Below are positions 1 to 8,994 of a stretch of 64,000 bases of DNA, piece after piece. The notes under the pieces are model-generated. The model was not told where the DNA came from, ran no database searches, and worked only from the letters and a program-made list of their open reading frames with translations. Each line of letters begins with the position of its first letter. Position 1 is the first letter of the stretch. The DNA comes from JBBIGV01 sp037447335. GTDB lineage: Bacteria > Bacteroidota > Ignavibacteria > Ignavibacteriales > Ignavibacteriaceae. Location: the NCBI GenBank assembly GCA_037447335.1, contig JBBIGV010000006.1, positions 1-64,000 of the forward strand, in the 5' to 3' direction. Both the position numbers and the translations under genes were made by a program.

Positions 1-119
1 TCGGAACTGCGCAGTAAAATGCATCCATTTTATGCTCTATATCGGATTTAAGAAAAAAGTAAATTTTGCAAACAACTCTGAATTTATATGTCTGATTTCA
101 GATTAAATTTAAATTCATC

Positions 120-146
120 GTAGCACAGATTAGTAATCTGTGCTAC
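120..146. repeat. 27-bp perfect palindrome, REP-like
   Basis: The 13-nt arm GTAGCACAGATTA is followed by a single G and then its exact reverse complement. The element stands in a non-coding stretch downstream of the first gene. There is no U-run on either side, so it is not a standard terminator. The form fits a REP-type intergenic palindrome or a symmetric protein-binding site. Only one copy was noticed in this window, so its repetitive nature is not shown here. Confidence 0.55.
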
Positions 147-204
147 ATTTTGGACAGCCCCTCAAAATATTTATTCAGACCGGACAGCAGTTTGTTACTT
201 ACAA

Positions 205-232
205 AAAAGGCTGCCCGGCTGAGCAGCCTTTT
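205..232 (-). terminator. Intrinsic terminator of the first T9SS gene
   Basis: A 10-bp stem (AAAAGGCTGC / GCAGCCTTTT) with an 8-nt loop is followed on the minus strand by further T residues. It lies about 45 nt past the stop codon of the T9SS protein gene. The A/T flanks make it potentially bidirectional. Confidence 0.85.
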
Positions 233-278
233 AATTTGCTAAATAAGATTTTGATCTGGCAACTTCATTAAGCCGGAA

Positions 279-2117
279 TTACTTTACCAGCATCATCTTC
301 TTCGTGTTCACATAATCACCAGCAGAAATCCTGTAAAAATACACACCGCTCGGCAGGCTTGCATCGAAAGGAATGGAATAACTTCCGGCATCTTGTTCTT
401 CGTCTATGAGTTTTATAACCTGCTCTCCAACTACGTTATAGATCGCTAAAGTAACCTTGCTTCTGACCGGTAAAGAATACTCAATAGTTGTACGAGGATT
501 AAATGGATTTGGATAGTTCTGGCTCAGATAATAGTTGTCAGGTTGTCCTATTATTATTTCAATCTCATCTGAATACGTGAGCGTACCATCATAATCAATT
601 TGTTTTAAGCGGTAATAATACCTCCCCATTGACAATTGCTCATCAAGAAAAGCATAGTAGGTTGTTTCGGAAGTAGTTCCCTGCCCTTCCACAAATGCAA
701 TTGTTTGCCAATTATTTATGGAGTAGTTATTCATTGAAGATTGAAGATTCTTCTTTCTTTCAATCTCAAAACCTTTATTATTCAATTCTGATGCTGTAGT
801 CCAACTTAAGCGGACACTATTGTTTATTACATCCGCAGTGAATGAAACCAGCTCAACAGGAATCGTTCCATCAAAAGTGAAAATTAAGTTGATATTGCTG
901 TGATATCGTGTACCTGGAGGAAACGTAAAATTAATTTGCTGTGCAGTGAAAGTGGTATCATACATCCCTGCCCAGCCAGGAACATTTTGTATATAAGTTA
1001 TTTTCAGAAACGCACCCTGTGGCAGAACCATTCTTAAAGTTGTAACCGAATCGGTCCTCGGATACACTCTTAACTGATAATTCTTATTTCCCATATACAA
1101 ATGGTATCCCGGTCTGTAATCAATAAATGATAACGCATTGTCGCCTAATCGTAAAAATGACCCGAACTCACCCGCTGCCGGAGGAGATTGATTTGTTTCA
1201 CCGAGAAAAGGATCGAGCCCGTTAGCAGCATCCGGGTGCATGCCTGCTAACAGATGGACTGTATCCCCAAGCGAATTATTTATTGTCATCGGTAATTCAA
1301 CCGAATAAAGTGTTGGCGGAGTATTCTGATAAATAATAAAAGTGCCGTCACTTGTATCAAAGACGCAGGGAAAGTCGCCAATCCTGAGCTTAACATGATT
1401 TGATGAAATGTTCGGAACCAACCAGTTGTATGATGTAGCCAATTGTGAAACGGAATCGGATACAATCCATGTTAGTCCATAGTCAGTTGAGTACTCAATG
1501 AAACCATATCCCGGCGGGTATGGCAAGTACATCTGATAATTAACAGTAGCAATTTCTCCAGCCTGCAACACCTCCCCGCCGTTTGGCGAAATTAAAATGT
1601 ATGAAGGCCATGATAATGGTATATTGAAATAAACCTCAACATCAACATCTGTTAAGTTCATTGGAAGATATAGAGTACCTGCCAAATTCGGCCCTTCAAA
1701 ATAACCAAGAACTACCCCGTTGAAGGGGTTAATAAATTTTAGTCCGTAAATTTCCCATGCATTATTCCAGTTTAGAGATGCGGTATTAAAGCCGCTCTGG
1801 TAGCTGATATTTATTCTGTAGGTATAAGACCAGATATGTCCGCAACTGAATCTTAAATCTTTAGTAGTAGTTATGTTGGTATCAACAGGTAATTTAAATC
1901 TTGCACCAAACTGACCGGCGGGTATCTGCGGTATGAATACTTCTCCCAGGTCAGGGTCTAACCCATCGGTTGCAAATTTATGATATCCTAAAATTAATAA
2001 TTGCAAGTTATTATTATCCTGAACACTTATTGGAAATTCAAAAGAGGGGAGAAAATCTTGAGCATAAATGAGGTTCGCTGCTGTGAATAAAAAAACAAAG
2101 CAAATAATCCGTCTCAT
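279..2117 (-). CDS. T9SS type A sorting domain-containing protein with duplicated domain
   Basis: Secreted or surface protein of about 612 residues; function not recognised. An N-terminal signal peptide (MRRIICFVFLF...YAQ) is followed by two related segments. Each holds a GLDPxLGE motif and, shortly after, an AGxFG motif, near residues 51-73 and 300-320. An FN3-like stretch (PVELVSFTA ... LSWTTASELNNKGFEIER) comes before a C-terminal sorting domain of about 75 residues with QNYPNPFNP and a final KKMMLVK. The start is taken at 2117 rather than the upstream ATG at 2129, because GGAGG stands 5 nt before it and the signal peptide then begins at MRRII. By family knowledge such proteins cross the outer membrane by the type IX system and lose or anchor the C-terminal domain. 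Confidence 0.88.
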   Translation of the reverse strand: MRRIICFVFLFTAANLIYAQDFLPSFEFPISVQDNNNLQLLILGYHKFATDGLDPDLGEVFIPQIPAGQFGARFKLPVDTNITTTKDLRFSCGHIWSYTYRINISYQSGFNTASLNWNNAWEIYGLKFINPFNGVVLGYFEGPNLAGTLYLPMNLTDVDVEVYFNIPLSWPSYILISPNGGEVLQAGEIATVNYQMYLPYPPGYGFIEYSTDYGLTWIVSDSVSQLATSYNWLVPNISSNHVKLRIGDFPCVFDTSDGTFIIYQNTPPTLYSVELPMTINNSLGDTVHLLAGMHPDAANGLDPFLGETNQSPPAAGEFGSFLRLGDNALSFIDYRPGYHLYMGNKNYQLRVYPRTDSVTTLRMVLPQGAFLKITYIQNVPGWAGMYDTTFTAQQINFTFPPGTRYHSNINLIFTFDGTIPVELVSFTADVINNSVRLSWTTASELNNKGFEIERKKNLQSSMNNYSINNWQTIAFVEGQGTTSETTYYAFLDEQLSMGRYYYRLKQIDYDGTLTYSDEIEIIIGQPDNYYLSQNYPNPFNPRTTIEYSLPVRSKVTLAIYNVVGEQVIKLIDEEQDAGSYSIPFDASLPSGVYFYRISAGDYVNTKKMMLVK

Positions 2118-2364
2118 CACCGCCTCCATTTATTATAATTACAACTGTTTGATATAAAATAATCAAAATTATTCAGTACCGCCACTCTTTTTGTCAGATC
2201 ATAAAAAACTATTTACTATTCAACAAACAATCAATTATTATTGCACCGTCTTCGTTGTAGTGGTTCCTCAAATTATTGCCCACTTATAAGGTTACTTTTC
2301 ACGATCCGTCTGATAAGAACAAATTGTTCGTATAACTTTCAATGAACAACTGAAAGGAGTATGT

Positions 2365-2571
2365 ATGTCAGATAGCTACAAAACCATCCGTTTGCGCGTA
2401 ACTTTGTTTACGCTGCTATTTTTATTCTTCAGTTTTACCGGATTTGCACAGTATAAAACACAAATTATTGAACTTGATGCAAATCAAATTGCGTGGGGAG
2501 AAAGCGGCGGGGCTGTGATTGCCGGAGAAGAAAGCGGCATTTTAATTGAAGATATACTGCATTTCACTTAA
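2365..2571 (+). pseudogene. N-terminal fragment of a broken T9SS peptidase gene
   Basis: A good ribosome binding site (AAAGGAG, 5 nt spacing) precedes an ATG and a clear signal peptide (TLFTLLFLFFSFTGFAQ). The frame stops at a TAA after 68 codons. Between 2572 and 2657, protein-like sequence jumps through other frames, for example YSTFDIRNAGIYLYIS near 2594-2641 in frame 2. From 2658 a long open frame in frame 0 runs into the downstream peptidase and sorting domain. I read this as the export signal of the gene that ends at 3977, cut off by at least one frameshift and two stops. It is either a decayed gene or a set of sequencing or assembly errors. Confidence 0.7.
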
Positions 2572-2948
2572 ACCTGCTTAACATGAATCCGGTTATTCAA
2601 CATTCGATATTCGGAATGCTGGTATTTATTTATACATCAGCTAACCCTCTTTATTGAACAATCGGAGCTCAGCGGCAGGCAACGGGATTTACGTTCGTTT
2701 CTCAAAATTTCTATGTAGCAGCGGCAGCATTAGCTACAATAGTTGCAATAAGGTTCAATCTTGCACAATTAGGAATAACTCCCGGAACTCCCTGGCCTCC
2801 TTCGGAACTGCTGAAAATCTTTTTTCATTTTTCACCTGCACCTCAGCCGGCACCCGGTCCGGAATTTTTTAAATTCGATTTAGCGGCAAATCAGCTTGAT
2901 GATGATGCAAGCAATGAATACAGCGATGCCACTCCGCCCAATGAGCCA

Positions 2949-3977
2949 ATGATCACAGAACAGGACCCGCCACCGAATTTTAATTCACCCATTGTTCTTC
3001 AGCATCATTATGGCTGCGTTGTTCCAAATATTGATTTGGATTCACAAACCAATCCTTCAACACCAACTTATGCCGGTGACAAGAATGCTTGCGGACCTGC
3101 AGCGGCTTCGAACAGCTTAAAATGGCTGGAACAAATTTCTTCCGATATTACCATTCCATTTAGCCACAGAGCATTGCTCGATTCGCTTAGCCGATATATG
3201 GGAAGGCAACCGAATTCCGGTGTGAGCATCGAAAATTTCATTAAAGGCAAACTCGATTTTATTAAAGCTCATAACCTCCCTATTCAGGTTAAGTTTCAGG
3301 GACAAGGAGTGAACGGAAAAATTTTTGATTCGCAAGGGCAAACTTTCGCAAGAAATGATAATACAGGTGATTATCCAACCTACGAATTCCTCAAACAGGA
3401 GATGGCAGACAGCGAAGATGTTGAACTGTTTTATAAATGGTGGGATGGTTCAAACTGGAGAGGACACGTAGTAACCGCAACAGGTGTTTATGAAACACAG
3501 GACGGCAAAAAGTACGTTGGCATGAAACACGATGTGAAGCAGGGTGGTCAAACAGGAACAGTGCAGGAATTTCCTGAGCTAACAACTGATGCGCAGGGAA
3601 GGCTTGTAATTCATAGGAAAGGAGTGAAGCGGTACGTCGCTCATATTGTTTCGGAAGGCCCCGGAACACCGTTTGGCGGAACTTCGGGTTTTGGGGATGA
3701 GCAATTAATTCCGCACGGATTTTATTTGTCACAAAACTATCCCAATCCATTCAACCCCGGAACTAATATAGAATTTGCGATTCCTGAACGAAGTTTCGTG
3801 ACTCTTAAAGTTTATGATATACTGGGAAGAGAAGTTGCAGTTCTGGTTAATGAAGAGCGTCAGCCCGGTATTCATTACATTAACTTTGAACCCTATGATC
3901 TTGCAGGCGGAATTTACTTCTACAAACTGAGTGCAGGGGCATACTCAATGACGCGTAAAATGTCCTATCTCAAATAA
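2949..3977 (+). CDS. C39/papain-like cysteine peptidase with T9SS sorting domain (5' end disrupted)
   Basis: Probable secreted cysteine peptidase. NACGPAAASNSLKWL carries the likely nucleophile (C48 counted from the ATG at 2949), and RGHVVTATGV the likely catalytic His (H173), as in papain-fold C39-like families. Residues about 255-342 form a T9SS sorting domain (QNYPNPFNP ... GGIYFYKLSAGAYSMTRKM). The open frame extends upstream without a stop to 2658, adding about 97 sensible residues, and has no SD before 2949. The real product therefore probably began at 2365 with the signal peptide encoded there. Without that signal this ORF would not be exported. Domain call fairly sure; functional status doubtful. 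Confidence 0.75.
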   Translation: MITEQDPPPNFNSPIVLQHHYGCVVPNIDLDSQTNPSTPTYAGDKNACGPAAASNSLKWLEQISSDITIPFSHRALLDSLSRYMGRQPNSGVSIENFIKGKLDFIKAHNLPIQVKFQGQGVNGKIFDSQGQTFARNDNTGDYPTYEFLKQEMADSEDVELFYKWWDGSNWRGHVVTATGVYETQDGKKYVGMKHDVKQGGQTGTVQEFPELTTDAQGRLVIHRKGVKRYVAHIVSEGPGTPFGGTSGFGDEQLIPHGFYLSQNYPNPFNPGTNIEFAIPERSFVTLKVYDILGREVAVLVNEERQPGIHYINFEPYDLAGGIYFYKLSAGAYSMTRKMSYLK

Positions 3978-3990
3978 TGCTTTTCTATAA

Positions 3991-4021
3991 AAAAGCCTCC
4001 GATGAACTTTCGGAGGCTTTT
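3991..4021 (+). terminator. Intrinsic terminator of the peptidase gene
   Basis: A 12-bp perfect stem (AAAAGCCTCCGA / TCGGAGGCTTTT) with a 7-nt loop begins 13 nt after the stop codon and ends in a T-run. A-rich and T-rich flanks would allow function in both directions. Confidence 0.88.
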
Positions 4022-4054
4022 CCATTTTTATTAATACTGAAATAATATGCGGCA

Positions 4055-4088
4055 TTGCGTCTCTGATTAATTTCACGCAAAGACGCAA
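4055..4088. repeat. Inverted repeat between convergent genes
   Basis: TTGCGTCT and its exact complement AGACGCAA are separated by 18 nt, 9 nt from the stop codon of the DUF4139 gene. No T-run follows on the minus strand, so it is a poor terminator. Purpose unknown. Confidence 0.4.
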
Positions 4089-4097
4089 CGGATTTTT

Positions 4098-5471
4098 TTA
4101 CCATACATATCTTACTTTAAATGAGAGGACTGTTTCACTGTCTTTTTTAACAGGTACCTGAAAGATAATGTTTTGTGCATCTTTCTTTTCATAAGTTAAA
4201 GATGAGCTGAGTATTTCCCAGTTTATCCCTAAATATCTTTGCACTTCAACCGTAATATCTTCTTTCTTACGATTGCGTATTTTAATTTCATAAGCCTGTT
4301 CGTTAACCCGATCGGTAATTCGCTTGTTTTCAGTCTGAATTTCTTCCACAACAATATCAAAAGCGTCACCAATTTTTAATTTCAGTTTTTCATTGCGCGG
4401 AGTATGGTCTATCATATCTTCGCCAACAAATTCGAGGCTTTTGCCATCAGATTTGTACATCCGAACCTTTCCTTTTGGCATAGGAACTCCGAGCCCGTAA
4501 GCTTCTTTGTTTTCAAATTCAACTATTACATTTACTTTGCCCTGACTTTGCGGGCTGTAATGCCAAAAGCCGCCGCCGCTTCTGTAAAAATATTTTTTCT
4601 TTGCCGAAACGTTTGAGGCTTCAAACAACGATATTTGCTTTGTTTCATTATTCATTAAGGATGTCGGGCGTTGAAGATTATAGATATGATACTCGAAAAA
4701 TTCCTTCTCTTCAAACTGAGGCTGGGTTGTTTTAACCATATCTCTCTGATACATCTCTTCAGCATAATACATTGGTTGTGTTGGTCTGATAAGATTCAAA
4801 TCCCCTGCAACCAGTTTAAGTGTTGCATTTTTGAATGAAGTTCCGGAATTGTTTTCAACGCTGACCCAGGAATTCAGATCAAGCTTTGTATCATCTTCAT
4901 TAAGCACAGCAACATATTCAGCATTCCATTTCATTCCTGAGGTTTGGTATGAAACCTCTACATCCTGCTTACCGGAAGAGTTTGAATTTACCGTCCATAC
5001 AAGGGTCGGGCGCGTGATTAGTCCTTCAGGCAGGCTTCCAACAGATATCCTGTATTTGGAAGTATTTGGAAGCATCACTAGGCCGCCGTCACTTTTCTGA
5101 AGAACGATCTGAAGGGCAGTGGCAGAAAGGAGCTTCCCTTCAATCAGTTCATTTGCTTCGCTTATTAATTGAACATTTCTGTCAATATATTTCTGCAGAA
5201 TTTTATCAAGGCTTACAAGATCGTACTGATAATTTTGTTCAAGCACTTCGCCTTTTAATTTGATATGAACGCTTGTTGCATCTATCAGTTGTGCAACATC
5301 GGTTAATGAAATTGTGGATTTACCCGATGGGATATCTATTACTCTTACATCTTTAATCACTCCCAAATTGGCATTATAAACAGTTACTGCAACGGATTTT
5401 TGATCTGTTTGCGAATAGAGTAAAGATGAAAGGAATATCAAACAAAACAGGGGAGATAATATTGTTCGCAT
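4098..5471 (-). CDS. DUF4139 domain-containing secreted protein
   Basis: Protein of about 457 residues with a Sec signal peptide (MRTILSPLFCLIFLSSLLYSQ). It is followed by SVAVTVYNANLGVIKDVR and long beta-rich sequence, a pattern I associate with DUF4139. The middle has the family-like TYQTSGMKW-type region (SYQTSGMKWNAEYVAVLNED) and the end is rich in strands. Biochemical role unknown; periplasmic or outer-membrane location inferred. The start at 5471 is chosen because AGGAG lies 7 nt upstream and the signal peptide begins there; an in-frame ATG 69 nt further upstream gives an unlikely leader. It stands alone, divergent from the PAP2 gene. Confidence 0.8.
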   Translation of the reverse strand: MRTILSPLFCLIFLSSLLYSQTDQKSVAVTVYNANLGVIKDVRVIDIPSGKSTISLTDVAQLIDATSVHIKLKGEVLEQNYQYDLVSLDKILQKYIDRNVQLISEANELIEGKLLSATALQIVLQKSDGGLVMLPNTSKYRISVGSLPEGLITRPTLVWTVNSNSSGKQDVEVSYQTSGMKWNAEYVAVLNEDDTKLDLNSWVSVENNSGTSFKNATLKLVAGDLNLIRPTQPMYYAEEMYQRDMVKTTQPQFEEKEFFEYHIYNLQRPTSLMNNETKQISLFEASNVSAKKKYFYRSGGGFWHYSPQSQGKVNVIVEFENKEAYGLGVPMPKGKVRMYKSDGKSLEFVGEDMIDHTPRNEKLKLKIGDAFDIVVEEIQTENKRITDRVNEQAYEIKIRNRKKEDITVEVQRYLGINWEILSSSLTYEKKDAQNIIFQVPVKKDSETVLSFKVRYVW

Positions 5472-5750
5472 TGAGCAGCTCCTTAATAAATTTATATGGT
5501 TAAATCTTTCTGTAATCATTGGCGTTAATAACCGGTGCAAAATTTACGCCTTCAAAATACACAAATAGCACAGGTTTATCACAGTCTGAACATAACAACG
5601 GTTAACTTACTAAATAAGTATGCAATAGTTCCACTTTATTTGAATCCGGATAAAAATAATTTTTACTTTGAAACGGTTAGTATTTTTATTTCCACTAATC
5701 TAGTTTTTTTTATAGATTGCTTTTGAATTTATTTACACTTCGATACATGT

Positions 5751-6308
5751 ATGGCAGATTTTCTATATTCAATTGATGTTGCAGTATTTTACTTTTTTAA
5801 CCATACCCTGTCGAACAATGTATTTGACGGTTTCTTCTCAACAATAACTAATGTAAATAACTGGTATATAGCCTATATAATCCTACTGGGAATTAGTTTC
5901 TTTAAGGGAGGAAGAACCGGAAAACTTGCCGTAGCCGGTGTTATTCTGCTGATTCTGGTTTCTGACCAATTAGGACACAGGGTAATAAAAGAAATATTTG
6001 AACGGCTACGACCCTGCAATGCGCTGCCGGATGTACTCACTCCTCTCGGTTGTCAAAGCACCTATTCCTTCCCTTCCAACCATGCATTGAATAACTTTGC
6101 CGCAGCAACTTTTTTTTACAGGCTCTTTCCGAATTTAAAGTGGGTTTTGTTCATAACAGCATTACTTGTCGCTATTTCGCGTGTTTATTTAGGGCTTCAC
6201 TATCCTTCCGATTTGATTGGCGGTGCAATATTAGGTATCGGATTCGGTTACGTCTTTTCTCATATTATCATCAGATTAGATGAGCGAATTAAAAATCAAA
6301 ACAAATGA
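5751..6308 (+). CDS. PAP2 family membrane phosphatase
   Basis: Integral membrane phosphatase of the PAP2 superfamily, 185 residues. All three signature motifs are visible: K-x6-RP in KEIFERLRP, PSNH in SFPSNHALNNF, and SR-x5-H-x3-D in SRVYLGLHYPSD. Several hydrophobic helices surround them. Family members remove phosphate from undecaprenyl-diphosphate, phosphatidic acid or phosphatidylglycerol-phosphate; the sequence does not decide which. It is the first gene of a close set with the next two. The stop codon overlaps the SD of the following gene, suggesting cotranslation. No clear SD precedes its own ATG. Confidence 0.9.
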   Translation: MADFLYSIDVAVFYFFNHTLSNNVFDGFFSTITNVNNWYIAYIILLGISFFKGGRTGKLAVAGVILLILVSDQLGHRVIKEIFERLRPCNALPDVLTPLGCQSTYSFPSNHALNNFAAATFFYRLFPNLKWVLFITALLVAISRVYLGLHYPSDLIGGAILGIGFGYVFSHIIIRLDERIKNQNK

Positions 6309-6316
6309 GGTTTAAA

Positions 6317-7054
6317 ATGAATTCTCATTTACAAATTATATTGATCAGTTTAACACTCTCCGTTTTTACGCGATCTGTCCTTGCTGAAAATTCGTATAAG
6401 TTTTCATGCCCCCAGACTGCTGACACTGCAATAGTTGAGACAAATACTATAAACATGGTATCAAGAGATTCCATTTGTTCAGTGCATATAAATATACCGG
6501 TTGTATCCGGAGTTTATAATTCACTTGCCGAAACAAGGATCAATGCATTTTTAAAAAAAAGTTTTATGTACTTTCCTGAGTGGTTTAACTATGAAAGCTG
6601 TGATTATGAAATAGTAATGACTTACGAATCTGGTTATAATGTTTCATTGAACACAAAAAATCTTTTATGCATTGTTCACAGCTTTTATGAATATTCGGGA
6701 GGCGCCCATGGTTATTTTGCATCTACCGGTTATAATTTTTTGATATCTTCCGGAGATTTACTTCTGCTTACAGATGTAATAAGAGATGATGGATTAGAGG
6801 AATTTTTTAAACTTGCTGAGGACATTCTCAAAATCAAATATGAAAACAACAGCCTTTCTGATGCAGGACTTTTTGAAGATGAACTTCCGGTTAACCCGAA
6901 ACAGGATTTCTTTTTAACAAGGAATGAGATTGTTCTCCAATATGATCCGTATGAAATTGCGCCTTATTACTTTGGCGAAGTTGAAGTTAACATTCCTTAT
7001 TCAGAGGTAATTCACATTATGACTTCAAATTTTCTATCTCTGATTGAAATGTAA
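6317..7054 (+). CDS. DUF3298 domain-containing exported protein
   Basis: Protein of about 245 residues with a signal peptide (MNSHLQIILISLTLSVF...). The rest resembles the RsiV/DUF3298 fold: an N-terminal part (NIPVVSGVYNSLAETRINAFL), the motif GGAHGY, and a C-terminal part with NEIVLQYDPYEIAPYYFGEV. In the family this domain is found in anti-sigma factors and in lysozyme-binding or lipoprotein-like proteins; no sigma gene adjoins it here, so the role is open. Start placed at 6317: GAGG, overlapping the PAP2 stop, lies 6 nt before it. The ATG at 6305 has no such site. Confidence 0.8.
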   Translation: MNSHLQIILISLTLSVFTRSVLAENSYKFSCPQTADTAIVETNTINMVSRDSICSVHINIPVVSGVYNSLAETRINAFLKKSFMYFPEWFNYESCDYEIVMTYESGYNVSLNTKNLLCIVHSFYEYSGGAHGYFASTGYNFLISSGDLLLLTDVIRDDGLEEFFKLAEDILKIKYENNSLSDAGLFEDELPVNPKQDFFLTRNEIVLQYDPYEIAPYYFGEVEVNIPYSEVIHIMTSNFLSLIEM

Positions 7055-7059
7055 TTTTT

Positions 7060-7542
7060 ATGAACCAGCAAATAATTATAAGAAAAGCTGTTGAGGCTGA
7101 TGTTGCAGTAATTCTTTCTTTAATTAAAGAGCTTGCCGTGTATGAAAAACTTTCTCATGAAGTAACTGCAACTGAAGAAATTCTACGCAATTCTCTTTTC
7201 GGTAAAAAGAGTTTCGCCGAAGTTATACTTGCTGAATACAACGGCGAAACAGCCGGGCAGGCATTGTTTTTTCATAACTTCTCAACGTTTCTTGGCAGAC
7301 CAGGAATTTATCTTGAAGATCTTTTTGTGCGACCACAATACAGAGGAAAAGGAATCGGCAAAAAGCTTTTAATGGAAGTTATAAAAATTGCAAAGGAAAG
7401 GAAGTGCGGCAGAGTTGAATGGGTAGTATTAAACTGGAATGAACCTGCAATAAACTTTTATAAAAGCCTCGGCGCTGAACTAATGGATGAATGGACTACA
7501 TTCCGGCTAACAGAAAATAAATTCAGCTTAAATGAAACATAA
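7060..7542 (+). CDS. GNAT family N-acetyltransferase (diamine/thialysine acetyltransferase-like)
   Basis: Acetyl-CoA-dependent N-acetyltransferase of 160 residues. The acetyl-CoA loop is RPQYRGKGIGKKLL, preceded by YLEDLFV. The end VLNWNEPAINFYKSLGAE matches the spermidine/spermine or thialysine acetyltransferase branch of GNAT. The substrate is therefore probably a small amine, but this is inferred from general resemblance. It begins 5 nt after the DUF3298 stop, so it is the third gene of the same transcription unit. No SD is visible. Confidence 0.85.
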   Translation: MNQQIIIRKAVEADVAVILSLIKELAVYEKLSHEVTATEEILRNSLFGKKSFAEVILAEYNGETAGQALFFHNFSTFLGRPGIYLEDLFVRPQYRGKGIGKKLLMEVIKIAKERKCGRVEWVVLNWNEPAINFYKSLGAELMDEWTTFRLTENKFSLNET

Positions 7543-7650
7543 AGCTGATTTATCTTTTTCCATTAAAATCTTTATTTTTCAAACGGAGATTTGAGGGCTT
7601 TATCCCGACAATTTACTGCCGTCTGTAATTAATCAAAAAAAGGAATGTTT

Positions 7651-8907
7651 ATGACAAATAACCGCAGAGTAGTAGTAACAGGAATGGGTGCATTAACTCC
7701 AATAGGTTTAACAGTAGATGAATTCTGGAACTCGATGATGAACAGCGTAAGCGGATGTGATTATATAAAAGGATTCGATACTTCGAGAGTTGAAACAAAA
7801 TTTGCCTGTGAACTTAAAGGATTTGATCCTGTTAATTATATGGATAAAAAACAATCGCGCAGGCTTGATCCATTTAGTCAATACGCGCTCGCTGCTTCTA
7901 AAATGGCAATTGAAGATTCCGGGCTGAATCCGTCTGAAATGTGTTCAGATGAAAAATCAAGAACCGGGGTTGTGTTTGGCAGCGGTATCGGAGGCTTTAA
8001 TACTTTTTATGCACAGGCTGTAATAAATCATACACAAGGTCCGGAAAGAGTTTCTCCATTTTTTATTCCTATGATGATCCCTGATATTGCCTGCGGTATG
8101 ATAGCTATGCAATATGGTTTTCAGGGTCCGAATCATTGTGTGGTTACAGCCTGTGCTACTGCAAATAACAATATCATAGATGCTTACCTGCTTATCAAAA
8201 ATAATCTTGCAGACAGAATTCTTTCCGGTGGAAGCGAGGCAGGAATACTTGAAATAGGAATTGCAGGTTTCAATGCGAATAAAGCTTTATCAACAAGAAA
8301 TGATTCGCCAAAAACAGCAAGCAGACCATTCGATGTGACAAGAGATGGATTTGTAATAGGAGATGGTGCCGGCGTTCTGATACTTGAAGAGTATGAAACA
8401 GCCAGAAAACGTAATGCAAAAATCTATGCTGAATTAATTGGTGTTGGCATGTCTGCTGATGCACATCATATTACAGCGCCGCATCCGGAAGGTGAGGGAG
8501 CAATATTATCTATGAAAATGGCTCTGAAGTCTGCCGGTATTAAGCCGGGAGAGATAGATTATATTAATATGCACGGCACAGCAACCCCACTTGGTGATAT
8601 TGCCGAAACAAAATCGATAAAAAAATTATTTGGTGAGCACGCAAACAAAATGAATGTCTCATCAACAAAAAGTATGACAGGGCATCTGCTTGGTGCAGCG
8701 GGCGCAATCGAAGCAATTGCTTCAATACTTGCGACAATTCATGATATGGTGCCCCCCACAATAAATTTTGAACACCCTGACCCTGAATGCGATCTTAATT
8801 ACACTTTTAACAAACCTCAGAAACGGGAAGTTAATATTGCTTTAAGTAATGCATTTGGTTTCGGCGGGCATAACACTTCGGTTATATTCAAAAAGTTTGT
8901 AAGCTGA
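7651..8907 (+). CDS. fabF: 3-oxoacyl-ACP synthase II
   Basis: Condensing enzyme of fatty acid elongation: joins malonyl-ACP to acyl-ACP with loss of CO2. The 418-residue protein opens with RRVVVTGMGALTPIG and carries the Cys-His-His triad: TACATANNN (Cys about residue 168), MHGTATPLGD, and TGHLLGAAGAIEA. It ends with the family's NAFGFGGHNTSVIFKK. The ATG at 7651 has AGGA 6 nt upstream and is preferred over 7645, where the SD would touch the codon. It stands alone, without acpP or other fab genes beside it, and has its own terminator. Confidence 0.96.
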   Translation: MTNNRRVVVTGMGALTPIGLTVDEFWNSMMNSVSGCDYIKGFDTSRVETKFACELKGFDPVNYMDKKQSRRLDPFSQYALAASKMAIEDSGLNPSEMCSDEKSRTGVVFGSGIGGFNTFYAQAVINHTQGPERVSPFFIPMMIPDIACGMIAMQYGFQGPNHCVVTACATANNNIIDAYLLIKNNLADRILSGGSEAGILEIGIAGFNANKALSTRNDSPKTASRPFDVTRDGFVIGDGAGVLILEEYETARKRNAKIYAELIGVGMSADAHHITAPHPEGEGAILSMKMALKSAGIKPGEIDYINMHGTATPLGDIAETKSIKKLFGEHANKMNVSSTKSMTGHLLGAAGAIEAIASILATIHDMVPPTINFEHPDPECDLNYTFNKPQKREVNIALSNAFGFGGHNTSVIFKKFVS

Positions 8908-8914
8908 TTTTTCG

Positions 8915-8949
8915 GGCTGTCAGTTTCTTACTGAGATTTGACAGCCTTT
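8915..8949 (+). terminator. Intrinsic terminator of fabF
   Basis: GGCTGTCA / TGACAGCC forms an 8-bp stem with a 16-nt loop followed by TTTT, starting 8 nt after the fabF stop codon. Confidence 0.8.
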
Positions 8950-8994
8950 TAGCTTCAAATAACTTTCCGCAAAAGATTAGTAGTTGGTTTATTC

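Noticed and set aside
2654..2872. 72-codon ORF between the signal-peptide fragment and the peptidase
   Set aside because: The other frame (from 2658) joins smoothly to the peptidase ORF and gives sensible protein; this frame has no SD and a Ser-rich shadow composition.
3391..3750. 119-codon antisense ORF inside the peptidase gene
   Set aside because: Shadow of the coding strand; no SD, no recognisable domain.
5535..5726. 63-codon plus-strand ORF before the PAP2 gene
   Set aside because: Phe/Ile-rich translation of AT-rich DNA, no SD, ends in the probable promoter region.
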